Below are positions 1 to 8,390 of a DNA stretch of 64,000 bases, piece by piece. Source of the DNA: Candidatus Sphingomonas phytovorans (lineage in GTDB: Bacteria; Pseudomonadota; Alphaproteobacteria; Sphingomonadales; Sphingomonadaceae). Numbering within the stretch: the stretch's first letter is position 1; the number at the start of each line of letters is the position of its first letter. The notes beneath the pieces were generated by a model, which searched no databases, had not been told where the DNA came from, and saw only the letters and a list, made by a program, of their open reading frames with translations. The position numbers and the translations under genes are program-made. The stretch is from NCBI GenBank assembly GCA_029202385.1, contig CP119314.1, positions 4,094,501 to 4,158,500 on the forward strand. The letters are read 5' to 3'.

Positions 1-1
1 A

Positions 2-712
2 TCGGCCGGGCTGAAGGTCGCGCGCTGGACCTATGATCACGCCGCGCTCGTCACCTCGCTGCATCACGAGCATTCCCATGAGAACATCGCCTACGAGATC
101 TTCTATCCGCAGGGGCCCTTCGCGATCCTGCCGCTGAACGACGACGCGCAGGGCCATCGCTCGGCGATCGTCTGGTCGGTACGCCGGGACGAGGCGCCGG
201 GCATGCTGAAATTGTCCGATCGCGGTTTCCTTGCCGAGGCGGAGAAGAAGATGGGCGGTTTCCTCGGGCGGCTCGGCCCGCTCGGCGCGCGGTCGAGCTA
301 TCCGCTCGGCTTCCACCACGCAGCGACGATCACGTCCGGCCGGCTGGCGCTGGTCGGCGACGCGGCGCACGGCATCCACCCGATCGCGGGTCAGGGGGTC
401 AATGTCGGCTTTCGCGACGTCGCGACGCTGGTCGAGGTGCTGGTCGAGGGCAAGCGTCTTGGCCTCGATCTCGGCGATCCCCAGCTTCTCGCCCGCTATG
501 AGCGCTGGCGCAGCCTCGATACCTTCATGGTCGCGGCCGCCACTGACGGGCTGACCCGGCTGTTCGGCATTCCCGGGCGAACAGCCTCCGCCGTGCGCCG
601 CTTCGGCCTGTCGGCGGTGCAGAAGCTCCCGCCACTCAAGGACCGCTTCATGGCCGAGGCGCGGGGCGAATCGGGCGAGGTGCCGAAGCTGCTCCAGGGG
701 CTTACCGTCTAG
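2..712 (+). CDS. UbiH/UbiF-family FAD monooxygenase, C-terminal part
   Basis: The gene enters from outside the window: the frame is open from base 2 and its start is not present. The visible 236 residues carry the second FAD-binding signature of class A flavin monooxygenases, GDAAHGIHPIAGQGVNVGF, at about visible residue 119. Hydroxylases of this family (UbiH, UbiF, UbiI, UbiL) add ring hydroxyl groups during ubiquinone synthesis at the inner membrane face. The C-terminal segment has the usual helix-rich tail. Which ring position is hydroxylated cannot be told without the N-terminal half. The stop codon lies in a CTAG palindrome shared with the stop of the convergent minus-strand gene. Confidence 0.9.
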   Translation, partial: SAGLKVARWTYDHAALVTSLHHEHSHENIAYEIFYPQGPFAILPLNDDAQGHRSAIVWSVRRDEAPGMLKLSDRGFLAEAEKKMGGFLGRLGPLGARSSYPLGFHHAATITSGRLALVGDAAHGIHPIAGQGVNVGFRDVATLVEVLVEGKRLGLDLGDPQLLARYERWRSLDTFMVAAATDGLTRLFGIPGRTASAVRRFGLSAVQKLPPLKDRFMAEARGESGEVPKLLQGLTV

Positions 713-1104
713 CGGATCGTTTCCGCGACCTTGCGTTCGATCGACTCAGTCTTGGCTGCTCTGCGCACCATGATGAACGTGCCGGACCAGGCGCCGGGCA
801 CATGCCATTGCCCGGTGATCTCGTTCGCGTCGGACGCGATCGTTCCGGTGTAGTGGACGACATAGTGCGCGCGCGATGATGCATCATAGGATTTCACGAA
901 TCGCACGCTACCCGCGCTGCGTCGCCCTTCCAGCCAGGCATGCAAAATAGAGGGGTCGAGGCGAGCCTCGCTCGATTCGGTCGTCTCGCCCGTCAAGGCG
1001 CCGTCTTCCTCGCGCAGGACCGCGGTGAAGGTCTTGGGCGGCAAGTGAGAGGGATAGTTGAAGATACCGTCCCATTCGCCGCTGAGACTATCGCTACCGC
1101 TCAC
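709..1104 (-). CDS. Hypothetical protein, 131 aa
   Basis: A soluble-looking protein with no signal peptide and no motif I recognise. It is rich in short beta-prone stretches with repeated G-x-W patterns (SGEWDGIF, TGQWHVPGAWSGTF), which suggests a small beta-sheet fold. The chosen start is a GTG that overlaps the stop of the upstream LON-domain gene as GTGA, so the two are probably translationally coupled. It is the last gene of a three-gene minus-strand unit (chaperedoxin, LON-domain protein, this gene). The function is unknown; its position suggests only a loose link with protein quality control. Confidence 0.75.
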   Translation of the reverse strand: MSGSDSLSGEWDGIFNYPSHLPPKTFTAVLREEDGALTGETTESSEARLDPSILHAWLEGRRSAGSVRFVKSYDASSRAHYVVHYTGTIASDANEITGQWHVPGAWSGTFIMVRRAAKTESIERKVAETIR

Positions 1105-1739
1105 TGCAGCGTTACCGAATCCTCGCCGTCGTGGCGGCCGAAGAACTGCATTAGCTGGATGATCAGCTCGGCACGGTCCTCGATTCCTGGTGCTTCCAGC
1201 AGCGCCTGCTTCGCCGCGACGTCGAACGGCGCGATCTGCGCGATGCCGTTGACCAGCGCCTCGTCGTCGAGCCGGTTCACCGCCTCCCAGTCGACCGCAT
1301 AGCCCTGCGTATCGGCGAAACGGCGCGATTCCATTTCAAGCGACGATCGCCGCGAGAGCGACAATATCTCGGGCTCGCCCGCTACCGGCAGCAACAGCGC
1401 CTCGACCTGGCGGAACGCCGTCGTCACGTCGAGCTCGCGCACGATGCGGAACAGCGAGAGGCCCTCAAGCACCAGATTGTAGCGGCCGTCCTCGCTTGCC
1501 TCGAACTCGGCGATCCGGCCGACACAGCCGATCTCGAACAGCGCCGGTGCCTCGCCCGGCGCCAGCGGGCCGGGGCGTGGCTGGATCATGCCGATGCGCC
1601 GGTCGCGCGCCATCGAATCGGATACCATCGCGCGGTATCGCGGCTCGAAGATGTGGAGCGGCAGGTGCATGCCGGGAAACAGCAGCGCGCCGGGCAGCGG
1701 GAAGATGGAGAGCCGAGTCGTGGTCGGCGCGTCGGTCAT
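1101..1739 (-). CDS. LON substrate-binding domain protein
   Basis: A stand-alone LON N-terminal domain of 212 residues without the AAA+ or protease domains of Lon. The family's N-terminal signature is clear (FPLPGALLFPG, then HLPLHIFEPRYR at about residues 26-37), followed by the beta-rich core with GCVGRIAEFEASEDGRYNLV. In Lon this domain binds unfolded substrates; the role of free-standing versions is not settled. The ATG start overlaps the stop of the upstream chaperedoxin gene as ATGA, and the stop overlaps the next gene's GTG, so the three form one coupled unit. The pairing of a thioredoxin/TPR chaperone with a LON domain fits protein quality control. Confidence 0.9.
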   Translation of the reverse strand: MTDAPTTTRLSIFPLPGALLFPGMHLPLHIFEPRYRAMVSDSMARDRRIGMIQPRPGPLAPGEAPALFEIGCVGRIAEFEASEDGRYNLVLEGLSLFRIVRELDVTTAFRQVEALLLPVAGEPEILSLSRRSSLEMESRRFADTQGYAVDWEAVNRLDDEALVNGIAQIAPFDVAAKQALLEAPGIEDRAELIIQLMQFFGRHDGEDSVTLQ

Positions 1740-2654
1740 CCGAACAGGATCGCCGACAGCCGCCGCCGTTGCGCCGAGACCCAGGGATCCTCAAGGCCGA
1801 CCACCTCGAACAGCTTCAGCAGCTGCTGGCGTGCCGCGCCCTCGTTCCAGCCCTTGTCGGCGGCGACCATGCCGCAGCAGCGAATGCGGCCGCCGCGTCG
1901 CGCTCGCCCGCCGCCATCTGCCGCACCGGCGAGCTCGAATCTCTTGTCGAGATCGTCGGGGTTGGCGGCGACCTCGGCGCGCCAGGCCGGCCAGGTCGTC
2001 GACCGGCTTGGCGTCCTTCGCCAGCGCGAGCGCCGATTTCGCGCGCTCGATCTCGGGCAGCTTGGCCAGTTCTTCCGGCAGCGCGGCGATCGCCGATTCG
2101 GCTTCGTCGATCCGATTCGCCGCGACCAGCGCCCGCACCCGGCCCGACAGGACGGCCGGATGCTCCGGCGCCATCTCGGCGATCTGGCCGAACATCGGAT
2201 AGCGGCGCGCTCGGCATCGCCCTCCGCCAGCACCTCCTCGCCCATCGCGATCAGCGGCTCGAGTTCGGCCTCGGCTTCAGCCTCCTCGCTGGCCACCGGC
2301 AGCTGGCGCAGGATCTGGTCGAGCATCGCCTTGAGCTGCGATTCGGTGCGCGCGCTGGTCAGGTCGGCGACCAGCTGCCCCTGGAACATCGCATAGACGG
2401 TGGGGATCGACTTGACCTGGAATTGCGCGGCGATGAACTGGTTCTTGTCGGTGTCGACCTTGGCCAGCACCACGCCCTTGTCGGCATAGTCGGCGGCGAC
2501 CTTCTCCAGGACCGGCGTCAGCGCCTTGCATGGCCCGCACCATTCAGCCCAGAAATCGATGATCGACGAGCTTCGTCATCGACGGCTCGACGACGTCGCG
2601 CCGAAAACCCTCGACTGCCTCGCGTTCCGCGGCGGTCATTCCCAAACTGGCCAA
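1736..2654 (-). pseudogene. cnoX: CnoX/YbbN-like chaperedoxin, multiply frameshifted
   Basis: A thioredoxin-domain plus TPR protein of the CnoX (YbbN) family whose reading frame is broken. Pieces in three frames join into one protein: start region TAAEREAVEGFRRDVVEPSM, active site FWAEWCGPCK, TPR segment FGQIAEMAPEHPAVLSGRV, then RAEVAANPDDLDKRFELA, MAAGERDAAA and the C-terminus VAADKGWNEGAARQQLLKLF. Removing one extra G or C near 2564, 2204, 2197, 1982, 1928, 1886 and 1874 restores a continuous 303-residue reading, close to the family's usual length. The start is read as TTG at 2652-2654 with GGGAG six bases upstream. The stop overlaps the LON gene's ATG. Seven insertions and no deletions look more like sequence error than decay, though a real pseudogene cannot be excluded. 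Confidence 0.8.
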
Positions 2655-2813
2655 GTGTCGCTCCCGTGTTTCTACGTCGCGCCTTATGTGGGTGTGCGGG
2701 CCCTCAAGCCAACCCTTTTCGTTTGATGCGCATCAGGGGGTTGCCGGACCCAAAAGCCGATGCTAGAGGCCGCCCCCTTACCCGCCCGGTCAGCCGACCG
2801 GTCAGGCGCCAGA

Positions 2814-2888
2814 GCGGGCGTAGCTCAGGGGTAGAGCACAACCTTGCCAAGGTTGGGGTCGAGGGTTCGAATCCCTTCGCCCGCTCCA
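2814..2888 (+). tRNA. tRNA-Gly(GCC)
   Basis: A full cloverleaf can be folded by eye. The acceptor stem GCGGGCG pairs with CGCCCGC; the D arm is GCTC...GAGC; the anticodon stem CAACC/GGTTG carries the loop TTGCCAA with anticodon GCC at 2846-2848; the T arm is GAGGG/CCCTT around TTCGAAT. The discriminator base is T and CCA is encoded in the DNA (2886-2888). It is followed after about 30 bases by an intrinsic terminator, so it is a single-gene transcript. Confidence 0.97.
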
Positions 2889-2918
2889 GTTTCTCGTGCG
2901 GATCACGAGAGTGGGAAC

Positions 2919-2940
2919 AGGCCGCGCAAGCGGCCTTTTT
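2919..2940 (+). terminator. Intrinsic terminator of tRNA-Gly
   Basis: A 7-bp stem AGGCCGC/GCGGCCT with a GCAA tetraloop is followed directly by a run of T. It sits 30 bases after the tRNA and just before the stop of the convergent ogt gene. Confidence 0.85.
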
Positions 2941-2949
2941 CATGTGCGC

Positions 2950-3501
2950 CTAAAAGCCGAACCCTTGTTGAGCCGGTTCGGGTGGCCGCAAATCGACTCC
3001 TTCGATCGCCAGCATCTTCAGCTTCGATTCTGAACCGCCCGGAGCAGAGAAGCCCCCGACCTTGCCGCCCGCCGCCAGCACGCGGTGGCACGGCACGATC
3101 AGCGGTACCGGATTGGATGCCATGGCCTGCCCTACGTCACGCGCCGATTCGGGGCCGGCACCGAGTTCCTTCGCCACCGCGCCATAGGTGGTGGTCTGGC
3201 CCCAGCCGAGTCGCCGCACCGATTCGTAGATTTGCGCGAAGAACGGCGCCTGCTCGCCCAGATCGACCTTCACGGCGGAGAAATCCGTTTCCTCGCCGTC
3301 GAAATAACGCTGCGCCGCCGCGATGGTCTCCGCGATCCGCGTCGGTGGCGCGCGACGCACCGCACCGGGAAAACGGCGAAGCAGCGACCGTTCCGTGGCA
3401 TCGGCAGAATCAGCGGGCAGGCGGAACCCCACCACGCCGGCCTCGGTCCAGGCGATCGCGGCGACGCCGTTTCTCGTGTCGAAAAGCTGATAGTCGGCCA
3501 C
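2950..3501 (-). CDS. ogt: Methylated-DNA-protein cysteine methyltransferase
   Basis: An Ogt/AGT-type suicide repair protein of 183 residues, which moves the methyl group from O6-methylguanine in DNA to its own cysteine. The active-site motif IVPCHRVL is present at about residues 135-142, followed by the usual glycine-rich GGKVGGFSAPGG. Upstream, the helix-turn-helix region YGAVAKELGAGPESARDVGQ and the arginine-finger segment match the family. The length is that of a single-domain Ogt rather than the two-domain Ada. It stands alone and converges on tRNA-Gly. Confidence 0.93.
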   Translation of the reverse strand: MADYQLFDTRNGVAAIAWTEAGVVGFRLPADSADATERSLLRRFPGAVRRAPPTRIAETIAAAQRYFDGEETDFSAVKVDLGEQAPFFAQIYESVRRLGWGQTTTYGAVAKELGAGPESARDVGQAMASNPVPLIVPCHRVLAAGGKVGGFSAPGGSESKLKMLAIEGVDLRPPEPAQQGFGF

Positions 3502-3588
3502 GGCCTCACCCTGCTTGGACTGGTCCCTATCGAAGATAGGGAAGCAAGCGCCGTCGGGCCAGCTTTCAGCTACAGGCAGAAGCTCATG

Positions 3589-3879
3589 TCAGGCCTTTTT
3601 GCCGCGCAGCGTGTTGATCACCGCCAGCGCGAGCGTGCCGACCAGCGCGGCCGTGGCCCAGGGGCGTTCCTTGGCGAATGTCCTGGCCTTGTCCGCCAGG
3701 GGGCCAACGCCCTGCGCGACCGCATCCTTCGCGGCGCCATAGCTCTGCTGGAGGTTGCCGGTGATCTGGTCGGCGACGCCCTGCGCCTGTGTGGCCTGGT
3801 CGCCCGTTACCTTGCCGACTGCTTCAGTGACCTTGCCGCCAAGATTGCGGCCTTCTCCCTTGAGCGTATCCTCGTTCAT
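3589..3879 (-). CDS. CsbD family stress protein
   Basis: A 96-residue protein beginning MNEDTLKGEGRNLGGKVTEA, the hallmark start of CsbD-family small stress proteins, continuing with VTGDQATQAQGVADQITGNL. After the CsbD core comes an alanine-rich C-terminal segment with one likely membrane helix (WATAALVGTLALAVINTL) before a basic end GKKA. That tail is more like DUF883/ElaB proteins, so it may anchor the protein to the membrane. The start at 3879 is chosen because the CsbD motif begins there and a purine-rich GAAGGGAA site precedes it; an in-frame ATG 60 codons upstream would add unrelated residues. Confidence 0.85.
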   Translation of the reverse strand: MNEDTLKGEGRNLGGKVTEAVGKVTGDQATQAQGVADQITGNLQQSYGAAKDAVAQGVGPLADKARTFAKERPWATAALVGTLALAVINTLRGKKA

Positions 3880-4049
3880 GCCAATTCCCTTCGCGCGGCG
3901 TCTCGTGATGAGAGGCACGCCCAGGGGGAAACGGATGAGACGCCGGACGTGTCCCTCGGCTTCAATCTTTTGCGCGGATCGCCGTGTTCGCCGTGCCTTG
4001 CTGTCGGCATGCGCGTGAACCGCCGGGCCGGTCGCCGCGTTGGTGTTGC

Positions 4050-4247
4050 ATGCCTTCAAGCGTGATCCGCTCCTATGACTACGACCCGGCCGAGAGGCGG
4101 CTCGACCTCGAGTTCGTCAGCGGCCGGCGCTATTCCTATCTCGACGTGCCCGAATCGGTGGTCGACGCGATGCGCCGGGTCTCCTCGAAGGGTGGTTTCT
4201 TCAACCGCCGGATCCGCGACCATTATCCCTATGTCGAACATGGCTGA
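4050..4247 (+). CDS. KTSC domain protein, 65 aa
   Basis: A small protein with a KTSC-type domain: MPSSVIRSYDYDPAERRLDL followed by FVSGRRYSYLDVPESVVDAM and a KGGFFNRRIRDHYPY end. These domains occur alone or next to lysyl-tRNA synthetase and nucleases and are thought to bind nucleic acid, but no firm function is known. The ATG at 4050 is chosen because the domain starts there. It diverges from csbD and converges, 7 bases apart, on the thioredoxin-reductase-like fusion. Confidence 0.85.
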   Translation: MPSSVIRSYDYDPAERRLDLEFVSGRRYSYLDVPESVVDAMRRVSSKGGFFNRRIRDHYPYVEHG

Positions 4248-4254
4248 GCCGAGG

Positions 4255-5937
4255 TCAGTCCATCGGATGCAGGAACCGGTGGACCGCTGAGACCACGACG
4301 GATCCCTCGCCCACGCCGGAGGCGACCCGCTTGACCGATCCGGCGCGCACGTCGCCGATCGCGAAGATGCCGGGCTTGCTCGTGGCATAGGGCGATGTTG
4401 ATCCGGCCGCGTCGGTGCCGGTCTTCACGAAGCCCTTGTCGTCGAGCGCCAGGCAGCCGTCGAGCCAGTCGGTGTTGGGCTCGGCCCCGATCATCACGAA
4501 CATGTTGCTGATGTCATGGCGTCGTTCTTCGCCGCTCCTCACGTCGGTCCAGGTCACGTGTCGCAGATACTCGTCGCCCTCCAGGCCGGTGACCTGGCAA
4601 TGGGTGTGCAGCGTGATCTGGCTCGACGACAGGATTCGCTGGACGAGATAGTCCGACATCGTCTCGGCCAGCCCGCGCGAGCGGACCAGGATGTGGAGAT
4701 GGCGCACGGTGCGCGACAGGAACACCGCTGCCTGCCCGGCTGAATTGCCGCCGCCGACCACCAGCACCTCCTCGCCGGAACAGAGATTGGCCTCCATCGC
4801 GGTCGCGGCATAATGGATGCCCTGGCCCTCGAACCGAGCATAGTCGGGCACGTCGAGCTTGCGGTAGCGCGCGCCGCTGGCGACGATCACTGACCGGCCG
4901 CTCACGCGCTGCCCATCCTCCATCGTCACGACATAGGGATCGCCGCTGCAGTCGAGCGCCGTCGCCGGCCGCGCGATGGCGAGCTTCGCGCCGAATTTCT
5001 GCGCCTGTACCTGAGCCCGTCCCGCCAGCGCCTGGCCGGAGATGCCGGTCGGAAAGCCGAGATAATTCTCGATCTTGGAACTGGTGCCGGCCTGGCCGCC
5101 CGGTGCCAGCCCCTCGATCACGATCGTGTCGAGTCCTTCCGAGGCGGCATAGACCGCCGCGGCGAGCCCCGCGGGGCCGGCGCCGACGACGACGACGTCA
5201 TGGACGCGTGCCGGGTCGAGCGTCTCGGTCAGTCCCAGGGCGTCGGCCAGTTCGCCGGTCGGCGGATTGCGCAGCACGCGTTCGCTGGAGGCGATCACCA
5301 CCGGCAGCTGTTCGGGTGTGAGCGAGAAACAGTCGAGGAAGCCGCCGGCATCGGGATCGGTATCGATGTCGAGCAGGCGGTGCGGATAGCCGTTGCGCTC
5401 GAGGAAGCGCTGCAGCCGCTGCGTGTCGCCTGAATGTCCCGATCCGATCAGCGTCGCGCCGCCATGCGCATGGCGGATCAGCCCGACGCGGCGCAGGATG
5501 AAGGCGCGCATGATGATTTCGCCGATATCCGCCTCGGTGGACACCATCCTGCGGAAATTCGCCCGGCTGATCCGCAGCACCCGGCCATCCTCGCCGACCT
5601 GGCCCGTGACGAGAATCTCGCGGTCGTTGAACAGGTCGAGCTCCCCGGTGAACTGGCGCTCGCGATGCGTCGTGAAGATGTTGGCGACGCCGTGCTCGTC
5701 GGTGTCCAGCACCTCGATCGATCCGGCCAGCACCACGAAGAAATCGACGCTGCGCTCGCCCCGCGTGTAGAGCGCCACGCCCTTTTCGACCGCTTCCTCG
5801 CGACCATAGGACATCATCCGCGCCACCATCGCTTCGCTGAGGACCGGGAAGGTCTGGGCGCTGCGCTCATACGGGTCGCTCGGATCGATCTCGCTACGGT
5901 CCGTCGCCATCGGTCTTCCCCCCGCCATGTCGCTCAT
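4255..5937 (-). CDS. cNMP-binding/Grx-like/thioredoxin reductase-like fusion
   Basis: A 560-residue protein with three modules. Residues about 30-150 form a cyclic-nucleotide-binding (CAP-effector) domain. Residues about 160-240 look like a glutaredoxin/thioredoxin fold (TLIGSGHSGDTQRLQRFLER) in which the CxxC position reads GHSG. Residues about 245-555 are a thioredoxin-reductase-like flavoprotein with the FAD motif VVGAGPAGLAAAVYAASEG, the NADPH motif VLVVGGGNSAGQAA and the C-terminal GIFAIGDVRAGSVKRVASGV. The CxxC pair of thioredoxin reductase is absent: the matching stretch is YAATAMEANLCSGEE. The product is probably a cytosolic NAD(P)H-dependent flavoprotein gated by a nucleotide or similar ligand, but not a classical thioredoxin reductase. 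It is a single gene without an evident operon. Confidence 0.88.
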   Translation of the reverse strand: MSDMAGGRPMATDRSEIDPSDPYERSAQTFPVLSEAMVARMMSYGREEAVEKGVALYTRGERSVDFFVVLAGSIEVLDTDEHGVANIFTTHRERQFTGELDLFNDREILVTGQVGEDGRVLRISRANFRRMVSTEADIGEIIMRAFILRRVGLIRHAHGGATLIGSGHSGDTQRLQRFLERNGYPHRLLDIDTDPDAGGFLDCFSLTPEQLPVVIASSERVLRNPPTGELADALGLTETLDPARVHDVVVVGAGPAGLAAAVYAASEGLDTIVIEGLAPGGQAGTSSKIENYLGFPTGISGQALAGRAQVQAQKFGAKLAIARPATALDCSGDPYVVTMEDGQRVSGRSVIVASGARYRKLDVPDYARFEGQGIHYAATAMEANLCSGEEVLVVGGGNSAGQAAVFLSRTVRHLHILVRSRGLAETMSDYLVQRILSSSQITLHTHCQVTGLEGDEYLRHVTWTDVRSGEERRHDISNMFVMIGAEPNTDWLDGCLALDDKGFVKTGTDAAGSTSPYATSKPGIFAIGDVRAGSVKRVASGVGEGSVVVSAVHRFLHPMD

Positions 5938-6009
5938 GGTCCTAGCAGCGTCGGGCGTCTTCGCGAAAGCGGCTTCCCGTCCTAGAACTGCCGCCTCAGG
6001 AGCAATGGC

Positions 6010-6822
6010 ATGAGCAACGGCATGATTCGCACCGGCATCGGCGGATGGACCTACGAACCCTGGCGCGGGGTGTTCTTCCCCGATGGCCTGTCGCAGAAGC
6101 GTGAGCTCGAATATGCCTCGCGCGCGGTGACGGCGATCGAGGTCAACGGCACCTATTACGGGTCACAGAAGCCGGCGACCTTCGCTTCCTGGGCGAAGAC
6201 GGCGCCCGACGGTTTCGTCTTCGCGCTCAAGGCCTCGCGCTTCTGCACCAACCGCAAGGTCCTCGCCGATTCGGGTGACTCGATCGCCAAGTTCGTCGGC
6301 CAGGGCATCGTCGAACTGGGCGACAAGCTCGGCCCGATCCTGTGGCAGTTCATGGCGACCAAGAAATTCGAGCCGGATGATTTCGCCGCTTTCCTGAAGC
6401 TGCTGCCCGCGTCGCATGAAGGTGTCGCGCTCCGCCACGCGATCCAGGTGCGGCACGACAGTTTCCATGTACCGGAATTCGTCGCGATGGCGCGCGCCGC
6501 TGGTGTCGCCCTGGTCTTCGCCGATTCGGCCGAATACCCGGCGATTGCCGATGTCACCGGTGATTTCGTCTACGCCCGGCTGGAAAAGGCGGTCGAGTCG
6601 GTTCCTACAGGCTATACGCCCGCCGAACTCGATCGCTGGCTGGATATCGCGAAGAGCTGGGCAGCAGGCGGCCAGCCGGCGGATGCCGCCTTGCCCTATG
6701 CCTCGTCCGAGCCGCCGGCGAAGACGCCGCGCGATACCTTCGTCTTCTTCATCAACGGGGCGAAGGTCCGGGCCCCTGCGGGCGCGATGGCGCTGCTCGA
6801 ACGGATCAACGCGGCCGGTTGA
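6010..6822 (+). CDS. DUF72 (YecE-like) protein
   Basis: A 270-residue member of the DUF72/YecE family, which has a TIM-barrel fold and no agreed reaction. The N-terminal signature RTGIGGWTYEPWRG and FFPDGLSQKRELEYAS is typical, as are VEVNGTYYGSQ-type, FALKASRFCTN and LGPILWQF motifs; the C-terminus has DTFVFFINGAKVRAPAGA. Upstream start codons would precede the conserved GIGGW region by only a few residues, so the start is well bounded. It diverges from the redox fusion and converges on the heme operon. Confidence 0.9.
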   Translation: MSNGMIRTGIGGWTYEPWRGVFFPDGLSQKRELEYASRAVTAIEVNGTYYGSQKPATFASWAKTAPDGFVFALKASRFCTNRKVLADSGDSIAKFVGQGIVELGDKLGPILWQFMATKKFEPDDFAAFLKLLPASHEGVALRHAIQVRHDSFHVPEFVAMARAAGVALVFADSAEYPAIADVTGDFVYARLEKAVESVPTGYTPAELDRWLDIAKSWAAGGQPADAALPYASSEPPAKTPRDTFVFFINGAKVRAPAGAMALLERINAAG

Positions 6823-6832
6823 TCAGCCCCGG

Positions 6833-7696
6833 TCAGCGCGGCGCCGCGCCGCCCTGTCCCATGATCGCCGCCGTCTCGATCGTGTCGAGCGCCTGGCGCG
6901 CGCCGATGTAGCGCCGCGCGGCGGTCGTCCAGCGTTCCGCCTGGGGCGCGCCGGGCATGCGCGCCACTTCGGCCAGCGCTGCCTCGACATGGCCGGCTTC
7001 GAGAGTCCGCCGGGCACGGGCGAGCCGGTCGGCGGGCAGTGGCGAGGGGGTGTCGGCGCGGTGCAGGACGATGAGGTTGCCCAGCTCGCGCCTCAGGCTG
7101 GCGAGCCAGCCGTCGCTCGCCGCGCCGGTCCTCAGCTCGGATGAGATCGCGTCGAGCCCGACGCGCAGATCCTCGATCGTCACCGGCTGCTGCGCCGCCT
7201 GGATGATCGTGCCGGTCGCCTCGGGCTGGATCGGGCCGAAGCGCTGGCGCAGCTGCTCCTCGATATAGCCGAGCGGCAGGCCGCGATCGATCTGGCGCCG
7301 CGCCGCGAAGGCGATCATCAGCCCCTCGGCGCGATTGGCATAGCCGGAGGCGAGGCGCGCCTGTCCGCTCACGCTCGTGGTTCGGGCCTCCAGTTCGGCA
7401 AGGCGCGCGGCCAGCTCGTTCTCGCGGGTCGAGAGCGCATCCAGGTCGATCGCCGGGGCCGCCGCGGTACCGCTGCCCGGTACGATCACCACAGGCGTAC
7501 GCTGGCCGTCGGCGGTGGAAGCGATCGGCAGCGTCACGGTGGCGACCGGCCTCGGGGCGAACCATTGCGGAAAGGCATAGAGCCCCAGCGCCATCGCGCA
7601 CAGGCCGGCGATGAAGGCGACTGCCCCCAGGATCGCCGCGGTGCGCCAGCCCAGCTTGCGGGATGGCGCCGTAAGGGTCGGCTGCTCGTCGCTCAT
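6833..7696 (-). CDS. HemX/mitofilin-like membrane protein of the heme operon
   Basis: A 287-residue protein with a short cytoplasmic N-terminus, one membrane helix at about residues 18-40 (AAILGAVAFIAGLCAMALGLY), then a long periplasmic part that begins with an alanine-rich coiled-coil segment (LSTRENELAARLAELEART). It lies 22 bases after hemD in the order hemC-hemD-this gene, the place where alphaproteobacteria carry COG4223/mitofilin-like or HemX-like proteins. The sequence does not show an enzyme motif. A role as a membrane scaffold for late heme steps is inference from position. Confidence 0.8.
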   Translation of the reverse strand: MSDEQPTLTAPSRKLGWRTAAILGAVAFIAGLCAMALGLYAFPQWFAPRPVATVTLPIASTADGQRTPVVIVPGSGTAAAPAIDLDALSTRENELAARLAELEARTTSVSGQARLASGYANRAEGLMIAFAARRQIDRGLPLGYIEEQLRQRFGPIQPEATGTIIQAAQQPVTIEDLRVGLDAISSELRTGAASDGWLASLRRELGNLIVLHRADTPSPLPADRLARARRTLEAGHVEAALAEVARMPGAPQAERWTTAARRYIGARQALDTIETAAIMGQGGAAPR

Positions 7697-7718
7697 GCCG
7701 TCTTATCTCCGCGCATGC

Positions 7719-8390
7719 TCACCCGGTCAATCGCGTGCGCGCCGCCTCGATCAACGCGGCGTCATTGGGTGCGGCGGCTATGGCGACCCACTTCCAGCCG
7801 CTTCCGGCGGCCGACGCGACGGCAGGGCTGAACGCGGCGATGGCGATCGAGGACCGCGCCAGGCCATGTTCTTCAGCGAGTTCGCCAAGCCGGATGGCTG
7901 CCCGCGCCGAATGCAGCAGGGCGATCGATCCTTCCAGCGGCCCAAGCTGGGCCGCCGTCACTGGCAAGGGCTCGCTGGCATAGACGGCGATGGCCCGGGT
8001 GATCCAGCCACCTTCCTCGACGGATCGCTCCCTTCCGCCGAGGTGCAGCGCACGGGCAATGCCGTGATCCCGCGCGAGCAGCGCCGCTGCGTCGGATTCT
8101 CCGAACGCCATGACGTCAAACCCGGCCGCGCGGCTGATTTCCGCGGTTCTCGCGCCCACCGCCAGAACTGGCAGATGCCGTAATGAATCAAGCCCGACCC
8201 CTCCGAAGTGCACCGCATTGGCGCTTGTCAGCAGCAGGGCGTCGAACGCGGCGGGATCGAGAACCGCCCAGTCGAGCGTGCGGATTTCGAACAGGGGCAG
8301 CCGGATCGCGCGCAGGCCCAATGCCTCGATCCGTCCGGCGGTCGCGGCGTTGCCCGGTTCCGGGCGCAGCACCGCGAAGGCCGGTGTCAT
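7719..8390 (-). CDS. hemD: Uroporphyrinogen-III synthase
   Basis: A 223-residue HemD-like protein, which closes and rearranges hydroxymethylbilane into uroporphyrinogen III. The family is poorly conserved; supporting features are the N-terminal FAVLRPEPGNAATAGRIEAL, the LLLTSANAVHFGG segment (matching the usual FTSxNAV motif) and the typical length. The strongest evidence is context: its ATG overlaps the stop of hemC as ATGA, and it is followed by the HemX-like gene. Confidence 0.88.
   Translation of the reverse strand: MTPAFAVLRPEPGNAATAGRIEALGLRAIRLPLFEIRTLDWAVLDPAAFDALLLTSANAVHFGGVGLDSLRHLPVLAVGARTAEISRAAGFDVMAFGESDAAALLARDHGIARALHLGGRERSVEEGGWITRAIAVYASEPLPVTAAQLGPLEGSIALLHSARAAIRLGELAEEHGLARSSIAIAAFSPAVASAAGSGWKWVAIAAAPNDAALIEAARTRLTG

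Noticed and set aside
1496..2953. Long plus-strand open frame (485 codons)
   Set aside because: It runs antisense to the LON-domain and chaperedoxin genes and through tRNA-Gly; its translation is arginine- and proline-rich without any motif. This is a shadow caused by high GC.
4255..5937. Ordinary thioredoxin reductase (trxB)
   Set aside because: The CxxC pair is missing and a cNMP-binding domain is fused, so the enzyme name would overstate what the sequence supports.
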